DNA of 64,000 nt from Gammaproteobacteria bacterium. GTDB taxonomy: Bacteria; Pseudomonadota; Gammaproteobacteria; Ga0077536. The position numbers and the translations under genes were made by a program. A model generated the notes under the pieces. That model was not told where the DNA came from. It worked only from the letters and a program-made list of their open reading frames with translations, and did not search any database. The stretch spans positions 90,762 to 154,761 of the forward strand of contig SHZJ01000001.1 of NCBI GenBank assembly GCA_009692365.1, written 5' to 3'. Below are positions 52,633 to 63,020 of this stretch, piece after piece. Position 1 is the stretch's first letter, and every line of letters starts with the position of its first letter.

Positions 52633-52936
52633 GCGGGTCGAGTGCCTCTGGATCATGGGCGCCGGGCGGCATCGGAATTAACTGTTCATTGCCATTGACT
52701 TGGGTCAGTAGCTGAACTTTTTGCTCGGCTTCCCGGAGGGCCGTCTGACACTCGCGTGCCAAGGCGGTGCCCCGTTCGAAGGTCTGCAAGGATTCCTCGA
52801 GAGTCATCTCGCCGCGTTCCATTTGCACGACTAGCGCTTCGAGCTCCGCGAGGGAGGTTTCAAAGCCGGGCGTGGCGCGTTTCTTTGAAGGGGGCAAATC
52901 GGCTGTCCAATCAGGTGTTTCGGGCAAGGCTCGCAC
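52622..52936 (-). CDS. xseB: Exodeoxyribonuclease VII small subunit
   Basis: A 104-residue protein with the XseB core FETSLAELEALVVQMERGEM then TLEESLQTFERGTALARECQ and ALREAEQKVQ. It binds XseA to form a nuclease that degrades single-stranded DNA. GTG 52936 is chosen, with TTG 52945 also in frame. Translationally coupled to ispA by an 11-bp overlap. Confidence 0.92.
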   Translation of the reverse strand: MRALPETPDWTADLPPSKKRATPGFETSLAELEALVVQMERGEMTLEESLQTFERGTALARECQTALREAEQKVQLLTQVNGNEQLIPMPPGAHDPEALDPHAV

Positions 52937-53020
52937 TGTACCCAAGCGGCGATTGCGGGGTCAATGCGGCGCGCGGGCCGCGCTTGTGTGAAACCTGTCA
53001 GCTGATTAGACTCTGCCCTC

Positions 53021-53039
53021 GTTTAGACCTAGTCTAAAC
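53021..53039. promoter_or_regulatory. Perfect inverted repeat upstream of the rubrerythrin gene (candidate operator)
   Basis: GTTTAGAC (53021-53028), spacer CTA, GTCTAAAC (53032-53039). A third half-site TTAGACT lies at 53006-53012. Position 70 bp before ATG 53109 and the absence of a T-run suggest an operator for a redox or iron regulator rather than a terminator. The protein that binds is unknown. Confidence 0.6.
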
Positions 53040-53108
53040 AACCCGCCAGCGCCGCCCGCGCGGCGGTTCTAACCTAACTAAATGCTCTCGAATATTGAGG
53101 ATTGCGAC

Positions 53109-53528
53109 ATGGCTGCTTTGAAGGGCACTAAAACCGAAGAGAATCTGAAGGCCGCGTTTGCTGGCGAATCCCAAGCGAATCGGCGCTACCTGTACTTCGC
53201 GCAGAAGGCTGACGTGGAAGGCTACAACGACGTTTCCGCGGTGTTCCGCTCGACCGCCGAAGGCGAAACCGGCCATGCCCATGGTCACCTGGAATATCTC
53301 GAACAGGTCGGCGACCCGGCCACCGGCCATCCCATTGGCACGACGTCGCTGAACCTCAAAGCGGCCATTGCGGGGGAAACCCACGAGTACACCGATATGT
53401 ATCCGGGGATGGCCAAGGCCGCCCGCGACGAAGGCTTCGGCGAAATCGCGGACTGGTTTGAAACTTTGGCCAAAGCCGAACGCTCGCACGCCAACCGCTT
53501 TCAAAAAGCCCTGGATTCGATGGGCTAG
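53109..53528 (+). CDS. Rubrerythrin-family diiron protein without rubredoxin domain
   Basis: The 139-residue four-helix protein carries diiron ligand motifs in [39 protein letters not shown] and [12 protein letters not shown]. The C-terminal rubredoxin Cys-x-x-Cys domain of classical rubrerythrin is absent. Such proteins reduce peroxide. A TGAGGA site precedes ATG 53109; ATG 53082 in frame is a less likely start. It has its own hairpin downstream and is followed by the Fe-S oxidoreductase and DUF3501 genes, a trio often found together. Confidence 0.92.
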   Translation: MAALKGTKTEENLKAAFAGESQANRRYLYFAQKADVEGYNDVSAVFRSTAEGETGHAHGHLEYLEQVGDPATGHPIGTTSLNLKAAIAGETHEYTDMYPGMAKAARDEGFGEIADWFETLAKAERSHANRFQKALDSMG

Positions 53529-53551
53529 CGCTTAGCGCTTGACCGACGTCA

Positions 53552-53585
53552 GGAAACGAAGCCGGGTGCGCCCGGCTTCGTTTCC
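53552..53585 (+). terminator. Long perfect hairpin after the rubrerythrin gene
   Basis: A 15-bp perfect stem (53552-53566 with 53571-53585) and a TGCG loop. There is no long T-run, but stem strength and position 23 bp after the stop indicate a terminator or a transcript-stabilising element. Confidence 0.75.
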
Positions 53586-53635
53586 TACGCCTAAAGATTA
53601 GCCGGCATCAGCCACCCTCCGCGGAAATTTCAAGC

Positions 53636-54979
53636 ATGTCATCAGACCCAAAAGCACGCGCTGAAGGGGGTCTCGAAGCCCCCACCCGCCACGCGCTCGA
53701 TTGGCAATCGGCCGAGTTCTACGACCAGGGGGCGCTGTTTACGGAGCTCGAGCGGGTTTACGACATCTGTCATGGCTGTCGGCGCTGCGTCAGCCTATGC
53801 CATTCATTCCCGGTGCTGTTCGATTTGGTCGACCAGTCACCGACTCTCGAAGTGGACGGCATTCCGAAAGAAGCCTACTGGGATGTGGTCGACCAATGCT
53901 ATTTGTGCGACCTGTGCTACATGACCAAATGCCCCTACGTGCCGCCCCACGAGTGGAATGTCGATTTCCCGCACCTGATGTTGCGGGCCAAGGCGGTGAA
54001 GTTCAAAGCAGGCCAAGTGAGTGTGCGCGACAAAGTACTGACCGCCACCGACGCGGTGGGCCAGCTGGCGTCGATCCCGGTAGTCGCCCAAGCCATCAAC
54101 GCCGCGAACGCGAACAAACCGCTGCGCCGGCTAGTCCAAACGCTGACCGGCATCCACGCCGAGGCGCCGCTGCCCCGGTTTGAAAGCCACACCGCCCGCC
54201 AGCGCCTAGCGCATTTGCCCAACGCTGGGGCACGCGCCCGGCCAACCCCCCACACGAGCGGCCGGGTCGCGGTATTTTTGACCTGCTACGGCAACCGCAA
54301 CGCCCCTTCGCTGGTGGAGGATCTGGTGGCGGTGTTCGAGCATAACGACATCGAAATTCGCCTGACGGGCTCAGAAGTCTGTTGTGGCATGCCCAAATTG
54401 GAGCTGGGCGATCTGGATACCGTGGCCAAACATCGCGCTGCCAACGTGGCGGCGCTGCTGCCGTTAGTAGAAGATGGGTACGACCTCATCGCGCCCATCC
54501 CCAGCTGCGTGCTGATGTTCAAGCAAGAACTGCCCTTGATGTTCCCGGATGACCCGGACCTTGCGCGCATCAAACGGGCGTTTTTCGACCCCTTTGAATA
54601 CCTCATGCTGCGCCACCGCGCGGGCGAGTTACGCACCGATTTTACCCGCGCGCTGGGCACCATCGCCCATCACGCGCCGTGCCATCAGCGGGTGCAGAAC
54701 ATCGGTCTGAAAACCAAAGAAGTGCTGGAACTGGTGCCTGCGACGCAGGTCACGTCCATCGAGCGTTGTTCGGGCCACGACGGAACTTATGCGGTCAAAA
54801 CCGAGAACTACGCGTTGGCTAAACAGATCTGCCAGCCCGTGGTCACGCGTATTCAAGGCGGTAGTTTTGATCACTATCTGAGCGATTGCCCAATGGCCAG
54901 CGACCTCATCGAGCAGGGCGTGGCCACCAGTACGGCCACCTCGGCGTTTACCCTTTTGCGACTAGCTTACGGAATTTGA
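53636..54979 (+). CDS. GlpC-like Fe-S oxidoreductase
   Basis: The 447-residue protein has two 4Fe-4S ferredoxin motifs (CHGCRRCVSLCHSFP and CYLCDLCYMTKCPY) and two CCG-type cysteine-rich domains (LTCYGNRNAP with EVCCGMPK; HHAPCHQRVQ with ERCSGHDG). The family resembles GlpC and heterodisulfide reductase HdrD. Its donors and acceptors are not known. It is nearly always found with a rubrerythrin and a DUF3501 gene, as here, suggesting electron delivery to a peroxide-reducing diiron protein. DUF3501 begins 3 bp after its stop. Confidence 0.9.
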   Translation: MSSDPKARAEGGLEAPTRHALDWQSAEFYDQGALFTELERVYDICHGCRRCVSLCHSFPVLFDLVDQSPTLEVDGIPKEAYWDVVDQCYLCDLCYMTKCPYVPPHEWNVDFPHLMLRAKAVKFKAGQVSVRDKVLTATDAVGQLASIPVVAQAINAANANKPLRRLVQTLTGIHAEAPLPRFESHTARQRLAHLPNAGARARPTPHTSGRVAVFLTCYGNRNAPSLVEDLVAVFEHNDIEIRLTGSEVCCGMPKLELGDLDTVAKHRAANVAALLPLVEDGYDLIAPIPSCVLMFKQELPLMFPDDPDLARIKRAFFDPFEYLMLRHRAGELRTDFTRALGTIAHHAPCHQRVQNIGLKTKEVLELVPATQVTSIERCSGHDGTYAVKTENYALAKQICQPVVTRIQGGSFDHYLSDCPMASDLIEQGVATSTATSAFTLLRLAYGI

Positions 54980-54982
54980 ACC

Positions 54983-55567
54983 ATGCAGCCTTTGCAACGC
55001 CAAGACCTGATGCCGCTCGAGCGCTATCACACCGAGCGCGTCAGCTTTCGGCAGGCCGTCATCGCCCATAAAGCACGCCGGTCGGTTGCTCTGGGGGTGC
55101 ACGCCACGCTGTATTTCGAAGACCGCATGACCATCCAGTATCAAATTCAGGAGATGCTCCGCGTCGAGCGTATTTTTGCCGCCGAGGCCATCCAGGAAGA
55201 GCTCGATGCCTACAATCCGCTGGTGCCGGACGGCGAGAACTGGAAGGCGACCTTCATGCTGGAATATCCGGATATTGAGGAACGGCGAGTGGCGCTAGCC
55301 CAGTTGGTCGGGGTGGAACACCGGGTCTGGGCGCGGGTCGGCGACGCCGAACCGGTGTTTGCGTTCGCCGACGAAGACCTCGAACGCTCGCGCGACAACA
55401 AGACCTCGGCGGTGCATTTTCTGCGCTTCCAACTCAGCCCGGCGATGGCCGCGGCGGCGCGCGCCGGGGCCACGCTGGCTATGGGGATCGACCACCCCGC
55501 GTATCGGCACGCCCAGGATCCGCTGGCCGAGAGCGTGCGCGCGGCGCTGGTCTGCGATTTGGCTTGA
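54983..55567 (+). CDS. DUF3501 family protein
   Basis: The 194-residue soluble protein matches DUF3501 (LMPLERYHTERVSFRQAVIA, RSVALGVHATLYFEDRMTIQ, YNPLVPDGENWKATFMLEYP). Its function is unknown. It follows the Fe-S oxidoreductase by 3 bp, so the two are co-translated, and it probably forms part of the same peroxide-response unit. Confidence 0.9.
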   Translation: MQPLQRQDLMPLERYHTERVSFRQAVIAHKARRSVALGVHATLYFEDRMTIQYQIQEMLRVERIFAAEAIQEELDAYNPLVPDGENWKATFMLEYPDIEERRVALAQLVGVEHRVWARVGDAEPVFAFADEDLERSRDNKTSAVHFLRFQLSPAMAAAARAGATLAMGIDHPAYRHAQDPLAESVRAALVCDLA

Positions 55568-55640
55568 CCGCGCCCGCAGTCTCGGCCCACCATCCGCGCC
55601 GCGCCTGTGGCGCGCCCCTTCACTGCCCGGGAACCATCCA

Positions 55641-57533
55641 TTGAGCGCCCGCTACGACGCCACCGATATCGAAGTCCTCACTGGCCTGGAGCCGGTGCGC
55701 AAACGGCCCGGGATGTATACCGACACCGCGCGCCCCAACCACCTGGTGCAAGAGGTCGTGGACAACAGCGTGGATGAGGCCCTGGCCGGGCACGCCACGC
55801 GCATCGACGTCACGCTCCATGGCGATGGCTCGGTTACTGTCATCGACGATGGCCGGGGGATGCCGGTCGACCTCCATCCCGGCGAACAACTCTCGGGGGT
55901 CGAAGTCATCCTGACCCGTCTGCATGCCGGGGGTAAATTTTCCAATCGCAACTACAAGTTTGCCGGCGGCCTGCACGGGGTGGGGGTGTCGGTGGTCAAC
56001 GCGCTGTCCTCGCAGCTAGAGGTGCGGGTGAAGCGGGGTGGCGTGGAGTACGCGATGAGCTTCCGCGACGGCGCGCGCACCACGCTGCTGGAAGAAGTGG
56101 GCAAAGTAGGCCGGTACAATACCGGCACCAGCCTGCGCTTCTGGCCCGATCCAGTGTTTTTCGATTCCACCCGCATTTTGGTGCCTCGGATCAAACATCT
56201 GCTGCGCGCCAAGGCGGTGCTGTGCCCGGGTTTGAGCATGTCGCTGGCCGATGAAGCCAGCGGCGAGGTCGATACTTGGCAGTACGCGGATGGCCTGCGC
56301 GGTTACCTGAATGCCGCGCTGCCCGACGCCGAATTGCTGCCCCCGGAGGCGGTGCAGGGCAGCGTGGAAGCCGAGCACGCGGCGGTCGCTTGGGCGCTGC
56401 AATGGCGGGCAGACGAAGGGGAGCTTATCACCGAAAGCTATGTGAATTTAGTCCCCACGGCGCAGGGCGGGACCCACGTGAACGGCTTGCGTCAGGGTCT
56501 GCTGGAGGCGCTGCGCGAATTTTGTGAGTTCCGCAACCTGCTGCCACGCGGCGTCAAGATCACCGCCGAGGATGCCGCTGAGCGCGCCGTCTATGTGCTG
56601 TCGCTTAAAATGACCGAGCCGCAGTTCTCCGGCCAAACCAAGGAGCGGCTGTCTAGCCAAGCGGCGAGCGGCATTGTGAGCGCGGCCGTGCGCGACGCGC
56701 TGAGCCTGTGGCTGAACCAGCACGTGGAGGCGGGCGAACGCATTGCGCAGCTGGCCATCGAGCGCGCGCTGCTACGCCAGAAAGCGGCCAAAGCCGTGGT
56801 GCGCAAGAAGGTCACCGGCAGCGGTCCCGCGTTGCCCGGCAAACTCACCGACTGCACCTCCAACGATCTGGGGGAGAGCGAATTGTTCTTGGTCGAGGGC
56901 GACTCCGCGGGTGGCTCGGCCAAACAGGCCCGCAACAAAGATTTTCAGGCCATCCTGCCGCTACGCGGCAAAATTCTGAACACTTGGGAAATAGAATCCG
57001 GACAGGTGCTGGCCTCGCAGGAAGTCCACGATATTGCGGTCGCCATCGGGGTCGACCCCGGGAGCACCGAGTTGGAGGGGCTGCGTTACGGCAAAATCTG
57101 TATTCTGGCCGACGCGGATTCGGATGGCGCGCATATCGCCACCCTGCTGTGCGCGCTTTTTTTGCGGCATTTTCGCCGCGTGGTGAGCGCTGGTCATGTG
57201 TATGTGGCCATGCCCCCGCTGTACCGCATCGATGCCGGTAAAGAGGTGCTGTACGCGCTGGACGATGCGGAACGCGACGCCTTGCTGGCGCGCCTGCAGG
57301 CCGACCGCATCAAAGGCAAGATCAATATCCAGCGCTTTAAGGGCTTGGGCGAAATGAACCCATCCCAGCTGCGTGAAACGGCCATGCTGCCCTCGTCGCG
57401 CCGACTCGTGCAGCTGACGATCGACGATGACCTGCAGACTGACGCGATGATGGACCTGCTGCTCGCCAAGAAACGCTCCGCCGACCGGCGCGCGTGGCTG
57501 GAGCGTAAGGGCAATCTGGCCGCGCTAGATTAA
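55641..57533 (+). CDS. parE: DNA topoisomerase IV subunit B
   Basis: The 630-residue ATPase subunit has GHKL motifs [22 protein letters not shown] and [16 protein letters not shown]. The TOPRIM domain has [14 protein letters not shown] and [15 protein letters not shown]. The length and the absence of the GyrB insertion favour ParE. The start appears to be TTG 55641, with GGGAA upstream, because the extended frame to 55359 overlaps the DUF3501 gene. parC follows after 20 bp. Confidence 0.95.
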   Translation: MSARYDATDIEVLTGLEPVRKRPGMYTDTARPNHLVQEVVDNSVDEALAGHATRIDVTLHGDGSVTVIDDGRGMPVDLHPGEQLSGVEVILTRLHAGGKFSNRNYKFAGGLHGVGVSVVNALSSQLEVRVKRGGVEYAMSFRDGARTTLLEEVGKVGRYNTGTSLRFWPDPVFFDSTRILVPRIKHLLRAKAVLCPGLSMSLADEASGEVDTWQYADGLRGYLNAALPDAELLPPEAVQGSVEAEHAAVAWALQWRADEGELITESYVNLVPTAQGGTHVNGLRQGLLEALREFCEFRNLLPRGVKITAEDAAERAVYVLSLKMTEPQFSGQTKERLSSQAASGIVSAAVRDALSLWLNQHVEAGERIAQLAIERALLRQKAAKAVVRKKVTGSGPALPGKLTDCTSNDLGESELFLVEGDSAGGSAKQARNKDFQAILPLRGKILNTWEIESGQVLASQEVHDIAVAIGVDPGSTELEGLRYGKICILADADSDGAHIATLLCALFLRHFRRVVSAGHVYVAMPPLYRIDAGKEVLYALDDAERDALLARLQADRIKGKINIQRFKGLGEMNPSQLRETAMLPSSRRLVQLTIDDDLQTDAMMDLLLAKKRSADRRAWLERKGNLAALD

Positions 57534-57553
57534 GCACACAGGGAGCTAGGGGT

Positions 57554-59791
57554 ATGGGCGAGAAGCTGGAAATCGAACGCCGCGCACTGCGCGACTTTAC
57601 CGAGCAGGCCTACCTTGACTACTCGATGTACGTCATTTTAGACCGCGCCCTGCCGCACCTCGGGGACGGTCTGAAGCCCGTGCAGCGGCGCATTATTTAC
57701 GCGATGTCGGAATTGGGGCTCAGCGCCGCCGCCAAGTTCAAGAAATCGGCGCGCACGGTCGGCGACGTCATCGGCAAGTTTCACCCCCACGGCGACGCGG
57801 CCTGTTACGAGGCCATGGTGTTGATGGCGCAGCCCTTTAGCTACCGCTATCCGCTGGTTGACGGGCAGGGTAATTGGGGTTCGCCGGACGATCCCAAATC
57901 CTTCGCCGCCATGCGCTATACCGAGGCCAAGCTGACCCGCTATGCCGACACGCTGCTGGCGGAACTAGAACAAGGCACCGCGGATTGGGTGCCCAATTTT
58001 GATGGCACGCTAGAGGAGCCACGCCTGCTGCCGGCCCGGCTGCCGAATGTCTTGCTCACCGGTACCACCGGCATCGCGGTGGGCATGGCGACCGATATTC
58101 CGCCGCATAACGTGCGCGAAATCGTCGCCGCCTGCGTGCACCTGCTGGAATTTCCGCAGGCGACCGTGGCAGACCTGTGTGCCCATGTGCTGGGGCCCGA
58201 CTTTCCCTCGGGAGGAGAACTCATCACGCCGCTGGCCGAACTGCGGCAAATGTATGAAAGCGGCCACGGCTCGCTGCGGATGCGCGCGGTATATGGCGAG
58301 GAAAACGGCAATATCGTGATCACCGAATTGCCCTATCAGACCTCGGGGGCGCGCGTGATCGAGCAAATTGCCGCGCAGATGCAGGCCAAAAAACTGCCGC
58401 TGCTGGAGGACATCCGCGATGAGTCGGACCACGAAACCCCCACCCGCATCGTGCTCATGCCGCGCTCCAATCGGGTGGATCACGAGGCCTTGATGCAGCA
58501 CCTGTTTGCCACCACGGATCTCGAACGCACGCTGCGCGTGAATATCAATGTGGTAGGGCTCGACGGCCTACCGCGGGTGCTCAACCTGCGCGCGCTGCTG
58601 GCTGACTGGTTGGTGTATCGCACCCAGACCGTGCGGCGACGCCTGCAGTTTCGCTTGGATAAAGTCATCGACCGGCTGCACCTGCTGGCCGGTTACCTCA
58701 TCGCGTTTCTAAATCTCGACGAAGTCATCCACATCATCCGCATGCAAGACGACCCTAAGGCTGTGCTGATGACACGCTTCGACCTCACCGGTACCCAAGC
58801 CGACGCCATTCTGGACTTGCGCCTGCGCCAGTTGGCGCGTTTGGAAGAACAAAAAATTCGCGGCGAACAGGCCGAGTTAGACGCCGAGCGGCAGCGCATT
58901 GAAAAAATTCTGGGCTCGGCGCAACGCCTGAAAACCCTGGTGCGCCAAGAACTGGAACGTGACGCCGAGGAGTTTGGCGACCCCCGGCGGACCGTGCTGG
59001 TGACGCGGACGGCCGCGCGTGCACTGGCGGAGACCGAGTTGGTGCCAGCCGAGCCGGTGACCGTGGTGCTCTCCGCCAAGGGTTGGGTGCGCGCGGCGAA
59101 AGGCCACGACATCGATCCGAACCAACTGCAGTTTCGCAGCGGTGATGCCTATCTGGACGCCACGCGCGGGCGCAGCAACCAAACCGTGGTGTTCCTCGGC
59201 GCGGACGGCCGCTCCTATTCGCTGGCTGCCCATACGCTGCCCTCCGCGCGCGGCATGGGCGAGCCGTTGGCGGGGCGTTTGTCCGCGCCCGACGGGGTGC
59301 CCTTTGTCGCGGTGATGTTGGCGAACCCGGCCCAAGAAGTGCTGCTCAGCACCGCGGCGGGCTATGGTTTTCGGACGACTTTCGAGGCGCTCTACGCTAA
59401 GAACAAGGCCGGCAAAGCGGTCTTGAGCGGGTCCGAAAAAGCGCCGGCGCTAGGCTTGGTGCAGCTGGACGACCCGGCGCAAGACGATGTGGTTTGCCTG
59501 ACCACCGCCGGCCAGCTACTGGTCTTTAAGGCCAGCGAACTGCCGCTGATGCCGCGCGGCAAGGGCGTGCGGCTGATCCAAATCGCCGCGGCAAAACTCA
59601 AGAGCCAAGAGGAAGCGCTGAAAGTGGTGCTGGCGGTGCCAGTCGGCCGCAGCGTCAAGATAGTGGCCGGCGCGCGGCATTTTACCCTCAAGCCTAAGGA
59701 TCTCGACGCCTATCGCGGTGCGCGCGGCAAACGCGGCGGCAAGCTGCCGCGGGGGTTGCAGCGGGTTGAAACCCTCACGGTGGTGGACTAG
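57554..59791 (+). CDS. parC: DNA topoisomerase IV subunit A
   Basis: The 745-residue breakage-reunion subunit decatenates daughter chromosomes with ParE. The [13 protein letters not shown] segment, the quinolone-region [18 protein letters not shown] and the catalytic tyrosine in [10 protein letters not shown], after [12 protein letters not shown], are visible. Beta-pinwheel repeats fill the C-terminal domain without the GyrA-box. A GGGAG site precedes ATG 57554. Its 3' end overlaps the convergent dinB gene by 17 bp, and a 9-bp stem hairpin (59790-59798 with 59804-59812) covers the junction. Confidence 0.96.
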   Translation: MGEKLEIERRALRDFTEQAYLDYSMYVILDRALPHLGDGLKPVQRRIIYAMSELGLSAAAKFKKSARTVGDVIGKFHPHGDAACYEAMVLMAQPFSYRYPLVDGQGNWGSPDDPKSFAAMRYTEAKLTRYADTLLAELEQGTADWVPNFDGTLEEPRLLPARLPNVLLTGTTGIAVGMATDIPPHNVREIVAACVHLLEFPQATVADLCAHVLGPDFPSGGELITPLAELRQMYESGHGSLRMRAVYGEENGNIVITELPYQTSGARVIEQIAAQMQAKKLPLLEDIRDESDHETPTRIVLMPRSNRVDHEALMQHLFATTDLERTLRVNINVVGLDGLPRVLNLRALLADWLVYRTQTVRRRLQFRLDKVIDRLHLLAGYLIAFLNLDEVIHIIRMQDDPKAVLMTRFDLTGTQADAILDLRLRQLARLEEQKIRGEQAELDAERQRIEKILGSAQRLKTLVRQELERDAEEFGDPRRTVLVTRTAARALAETELVPAEPVTVVLSAKGWVRAAKGHDIDPNQLQFRSGDAYLDATRGRSNQTVVFLGADGRSYSLAAHTLPSARGMGEPLAGRLSAPDGVPFVAVMLANPAQEVLLSTAAGYGFRTTFEALYAKNKAGKAVLSGSEKAPALGLVQLDDPAQDDVVCLTTAGQLLVFKASELPLMPRGKGVRLIQIAAAKLKSQEEALKVVLAVPVGRSVKIVAGARHFTLKPKDLDAYRGARGKRGGKLPRGLQRVETLTVVD

Positions 59792-60881
59792 CCACCGCGG
59801 CGGGCGGTGGCTCAGGCGTGGCGCAAAATAGCCCACTCTGGCGCGGTCCAACCGGGGTATAGAAATTGGCCAAGCCCGTGCCCACCAGCCGATAGCGCGT
59901 GTTAAGCCCAAGCTCAACGCGCCCCAACAGGCCTTCTAGTAAACCTAAAAATTCACCGAGCGTGGTCGGCGGCTGCGGCGGCGTCACGCTGCGCGTGAGG
60001 GTGCGAAAGTCCGCAGTTTTCAGTTTTAACACCGCGGTGCGGGCGTGGTGCTCGCCGTCCCGGGCGCCGCGCCAGACCTGCGCCGCCAGCGGTACGAGCA
60101 GCGGGGCGATTTCGGTCAAGCGTAAATCTTGCTCGAAAGTCATTTCGCTCGACACCGAGCGCACCGGACGGTCGGGACAGACCGGGCGTTCATCACGGCC
60201 CCAGGCGAGTTCGTGCAGCCGCTCTCCGGCCCGCCCAAGACGCGCGCTGAGGGTTGCCAGTGGCACGCCGCGCAGGTCGGCTATCGTCGCGGCCCCCATG
60301 GCGAGGAGCTGGCGGGCGGTGGCCGGCCCCACGCCCGGCAGCCGCGCCACCGGCAGGGGCGCTAGAAAATCTTCAATCTCGTGTGGCTGCACGACAAATA
60401 AACCGTTGGGTTTGCGCCAGTCCGAGGCGATTTTGGCCAGAAACTTATTGGGCGCCACGCCGGCCGAGGCGGTGAGTTGGGTGACGGCGGCGATCTCGGC
60501 GCGAATGGCCCGAGCGGTTTGCGTGGCGGTGGCGAAGCCGCGCAGATTAGCCGTCACGTCCAGATAAGCTTCGTCCAGCGACAGCGGCTCGACCAAAGGG
60601 GTATAGGAGCGAAAAATCTCGCCGATCGCGGCCGACACGGCGCGATATTTGGCAAAATCGGGGGCCACGAACACCGCGCTCGGGCACAACCGCTCGGCCT
60701 GACCTATGGGCATGGCGGAGCGCACGCCGCAGGCCCGGGCCTCATAGGAGGCCGCACACACCACCCCGCGTTTGGCCTGCCAGCCCACCACCACCGGACG
60801 CCCGCGTAGCGTCGGGTCATCGCGCTGCGCGACCGAGGCATAAAAAGCGTCCATATCGATGTGGATAATTTTACGCAGCAA
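59775..60881 (-). CDS. dinB: DNA polymerase IV
   Basis: The 368-residue Y-family translesion polymerase begins with [13 protein letters not shown] and has the second acidic pair in [12 protein letters not shown], plus [15 protein letters not shown] and [17 protein letters not shown] near the C-terminus fits the beta-clamp-binding consensus QxxLF. TTG 60881 is the most likely start. The frame stays open for another 230 residues through the tandem repeats upstream, but those residues are repetitive and non-conserved. Confidence 0.94.
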   Translation of the reverse strand: MLRKIIHIDMDAFYASVAQRDDPTLRGRPVVVGWQAKRGVVCAASYEARACGVRSAMPIGQAERLCPSAVFVAPDFAKYRAVSAAIGEIFRSYTPLVEPLSLDEAYLDVTANLRGFATATQTARAIRAEIAAVTQLTASAGVAPNKFLAKIASDWRKPNGLFVVQPHEIEDFLAPLPVARLPGVGPATARQLLAMGAATIADLRGVPLATLSARLGRAGERLHELAWGRDERPVCPDRPVRSVSSEMTFEQDLRLTEIAPLLVPLAAQVWRGARDGEHHARTAVLKLKTADFRTLTRSVTPPQPPTTLGEFLGLLEGLLGRVELGLNTRYRLVGTGLANFYTPVGPRQSGLFCATPEPPPAAVASPPP

Positions 60882-60890
60882 CGCAGAGAC

Positions 60891-61414
60891 TTCCGGGCGG
60901 GCACGGCGAGGGGCCCAAGACCCGTAGTGTGAACCACTTTGGGGTGGCAGCGGGGGGCAAGCGCCCTGCGGTCCGCGCCCAGCCAGGCTCAGCCGGGGGA
61001 CTTCCGGGCGGGCACGGTGGGGGGCAAGACCTGTCGCGTGAACCACTCGTGAACCACTTGGCGCCGGCGGCTGGCACGCGCCGTGCGGTCCGCGCCCAGC
61101 CAGGCCCAGCCGGGGGACTTCCGGGCGGGCACCGTGGAGGACAAGACCTGTCGCGTGAACCACTCGTGAACCACTTGGCGCCGGCGGCTGGCACGCGCCG
61201 TGCGGTCCGCGCCCGGCCAGGCTCTGCCGGGGGACTTCCGGGCGGGCACGGTGGGGGGCAAGACCTGTCGCGTGAACCACTTGGCGCCGGCGGCTGGCAC
61301 GCGCCGTGCGGTCCGCGTCCGGCCAGGCTCTGCCGGGGCCCCGGTCGCACGGCTTAGGCCGCCCGCGCCCGCTACACCGTGCCGCCCGCGCCCGGCCAGG
61401 CTCTGCCGGGGCCC
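60891..61414 (-). repeat. 117-bp tandem repeats directly upstream of dinB
   Basis: Units beginning TTCCGGGCGGGCAC start at 60891, 61002, 61119 and 61236, with lengths 111, 117, 117 and a truncated fourth. A partial unit lies at 61388-61414. Within units 2 and 3 an 11-bp GTGAACCACTC is itself doubled. The first three lengths are multiples of three and the frame of dinB stays open through all copies on the minus strand. Confidence 0.92.
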
Positions 61415-61617
61415 CGCAGCCGGGTAGGGCGCGCGGTTTGCACCCCGCAGAGGCGGGTTCCAACTCGCTCCAGCGCGGCGCTCTCAAGCCAGTGCAACCG
61501 CGCCCAGTCCAACTCGCGCCGCGCGCGCCCCGCGCAGCGCGAGTGTCCGGCGGCGCGGTGCCAGCGCGCGTTCGCACCCCGCAGCAGGCCGCCGCGCGCG
61601 CCGCTTATAGCACGCCG
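61415..61617. other. Non-coding interval between the repeats and the esterase gene
   Basis: GC-rich sequence with several short GCGCGC-rich segments and no recognisable gene. Together with the repeats at 60891-61414 it forms a 736-bp gene-free region from 60882 to 61617. Confidence 0.45.
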
Positions 61618-62295
61618 TCAGCCCGCCCCCCTGGTACGCAAGCGAGTGAGCTGGGTGCGCAGAAATTCGGCCGCATCCTCGGCCATGGCGGGGCTTAGCT
61701 CGTGCCCGGCGTCGTATTCCCGATAACCCATCATGGCCCCCAAATCGACCCACAAATCGCGCGCGGCCTGCGCGTTACCGAGCGGGCTTACCCGGTCGTG
61801 TAGGCCGTGTTGAATAAAGACCGTGAGATGGCTCGCCGCCCCGGCCGGTGCGGCGAGTGCGGCGAGTGCGGCGATCGCCGGCGCGATGCGCCCGGCCAGC
61901 CCCACGACCCCACACAGGAGGCGCGGGGTGGTTAGCGCGATGCTCCAGGCGAGCGTCGCGCCCTGGCTAAATCCCAACAGGTAGACGCGGCGTGGGTCCA
62001 CCCCTAAACCCATCACGGCATCGTTGATGCACTGGATGACCGCCAGCCTGCTGTGCTCGGCTTCGCTGGCCGGCGGGCCGGTCCCGTGCGCTGCGCGAGT
62101 GCCCTCGAACCAGCGATAGCCGTGGTTCCCGGTGGCGAAGGGCGCCCGCAGGCTTAAGCTGAGGAAGCGCGGGTCCAAGTCTGCGGCCAGCTGCGCCATG
62201 CCGGTCTCGTTATCGCCCTTGCCGTGCAGCAGGACCAGCAAGGGTGGTCGCCCGTCCAGCACGGTGGGGCGCCGCAGCTGATGGTTTAATTGCAT
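61618..62295 (-). CDS. Phospholipase/carboxylesterase-type alpha/beta hydrolase
   Basis: The 225-residue hydrolase has the oxyanion region LLVLLHGKGDNETGM, the nucleophile elbow YLLGFSQGATLAWSIAL, Asp in HGLHDRVSPLGNA and His in YDAGHELSPAM. This is the COG0400 carboxylesterase family, acting on short acyl esters in the cytoplasm. ATG 62295 is preferred over GTG 62313. No neighbours suggest a pathway. Confidence 0.87.
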   Translation of the reverse strand: MQLNHQLRRPTVLDGRPPLLVLLHGKGDNETGMAQLAADLDPRFLSLSLRAPFATGNHGYRWFEGTRAAHGTGPPASEAEHSRLAVIQCINDAVMGLGVDPRRVYLLGFSQGATLAWSIALTTPRLLCGVVGLAGRIAPAIAALAALAAPAGAASHLTVFIQHGLHDRVSPLGNAQAARDLWVDLGAMMGYREYDAGHELSPAMAEDAAEFLRTQLTRLRTRGAG

Positions 62296-63020
62296 GGATA
62301 GCCGCTCACGCACCCATGATAAACGCGGCGCGTGAGTGGGTGTCGACGCATTTCGATGGGCGGGGAAGGTGGGAGCTTAGGCCGCCCTCAGGGCGCGGCT
62401 GTGGGTCGCGCCCGCAACCCGGCTAGTCGCCCGCGAACGCCTGAGCCAGTCGCGGCGCCAGCGCCATGCGCAGACCCCGCAAGTGGGGCACAGCGGGCCA
62501 GTAGCAGCCTCATTTCGGCGGCCGTCCGTTGGCCGCCCACAGCGCGCGCGGACTGGTCCCACGCCCCCGCGTGATGGGCGATGCGCCCGGCTACGCCGGC
62601 GCCGCGCGCTGCGGGTTTGCCGCCTTGCCTGAACGCGGTCACAGCGCCCTCGCGCGGTGGGGGCGCTGCTGCCGCGGGCGCCGGCGCCGCCGCGGCCCGT
62701 GATGCTTCGGCGCGACGCGGGGTTTGAAGCCGCGCCATGACGCACCAGACCGATCCGCCGCCGAATTATGGATCGCCACCGTGGGGTGGTGGCGGCGCGT
62801 CGCCGTTGGGGCAGGGCCGCCGGTCGGCCTGCAGGATGCCGGCCACTACGCAGGCCGCTCGAGGTGGTGCGGGCGGCGGCGTAATTCGCCCGCCGCTAAA
62901 CCCTGAGCGAGAGGATTTCCGGGCCGCACTCGTGCCATGATTGCCGTCAACGCGGCCCGGGTGGCGGCGTCGCAAACACATGATCACGGCGATGGATGAG
63001 CCGGTAAACAGGAGGGGCTG
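62296..63020. other. 725-bp interval, low-complexity and largely non-coding
   Basis: Very GC-rich. A short open frame at 62737-62940 begins MTHQTDPPPNYGSPPWGGGG, which looks like the proline/glycine-rich N-terminus of a small membrane protein, but no membrane span follows, so it may be a truncated gene. GGAGGGG at 63011-63017 is the ribosome-binding site for the next gene. Confidence 0.45.

Noticed and set aside
53021..53039. Palindrome read as the terminator of an upstream gene
   Set aside because: No T-run follows, the upstream xseB gene points the other way, and the position fits a promoter region.
60929..61357. Plus-strand open frame encoding a 142-residue repetitive protein
   Set aside because: It is a by-product of the 117-bp tandem repeats. 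All strands and frames are open there, the composition is G/R/P/A-rich, and there is no ribosome-binding site.
60891..61414. CRISPR array
   Set aside because: Units are contiguous and 111-117 bp long, without distinct spacers, and there are no cas genes.
60882..61577. DinB with a 230-residue N-terminal extension
   Set aside because: The extension is the translation of the tandem repeats. Y-family polymerases start at the IIHIDMDAF segment, for which TTG 60881 is suitably placed.
62737..62940. Small proline/glycine-rich protein gene
   Set aside because: There is a start, but no good ribosome-binding site, no recognisable domain and no membrane span. Kept only as a note in the interval.
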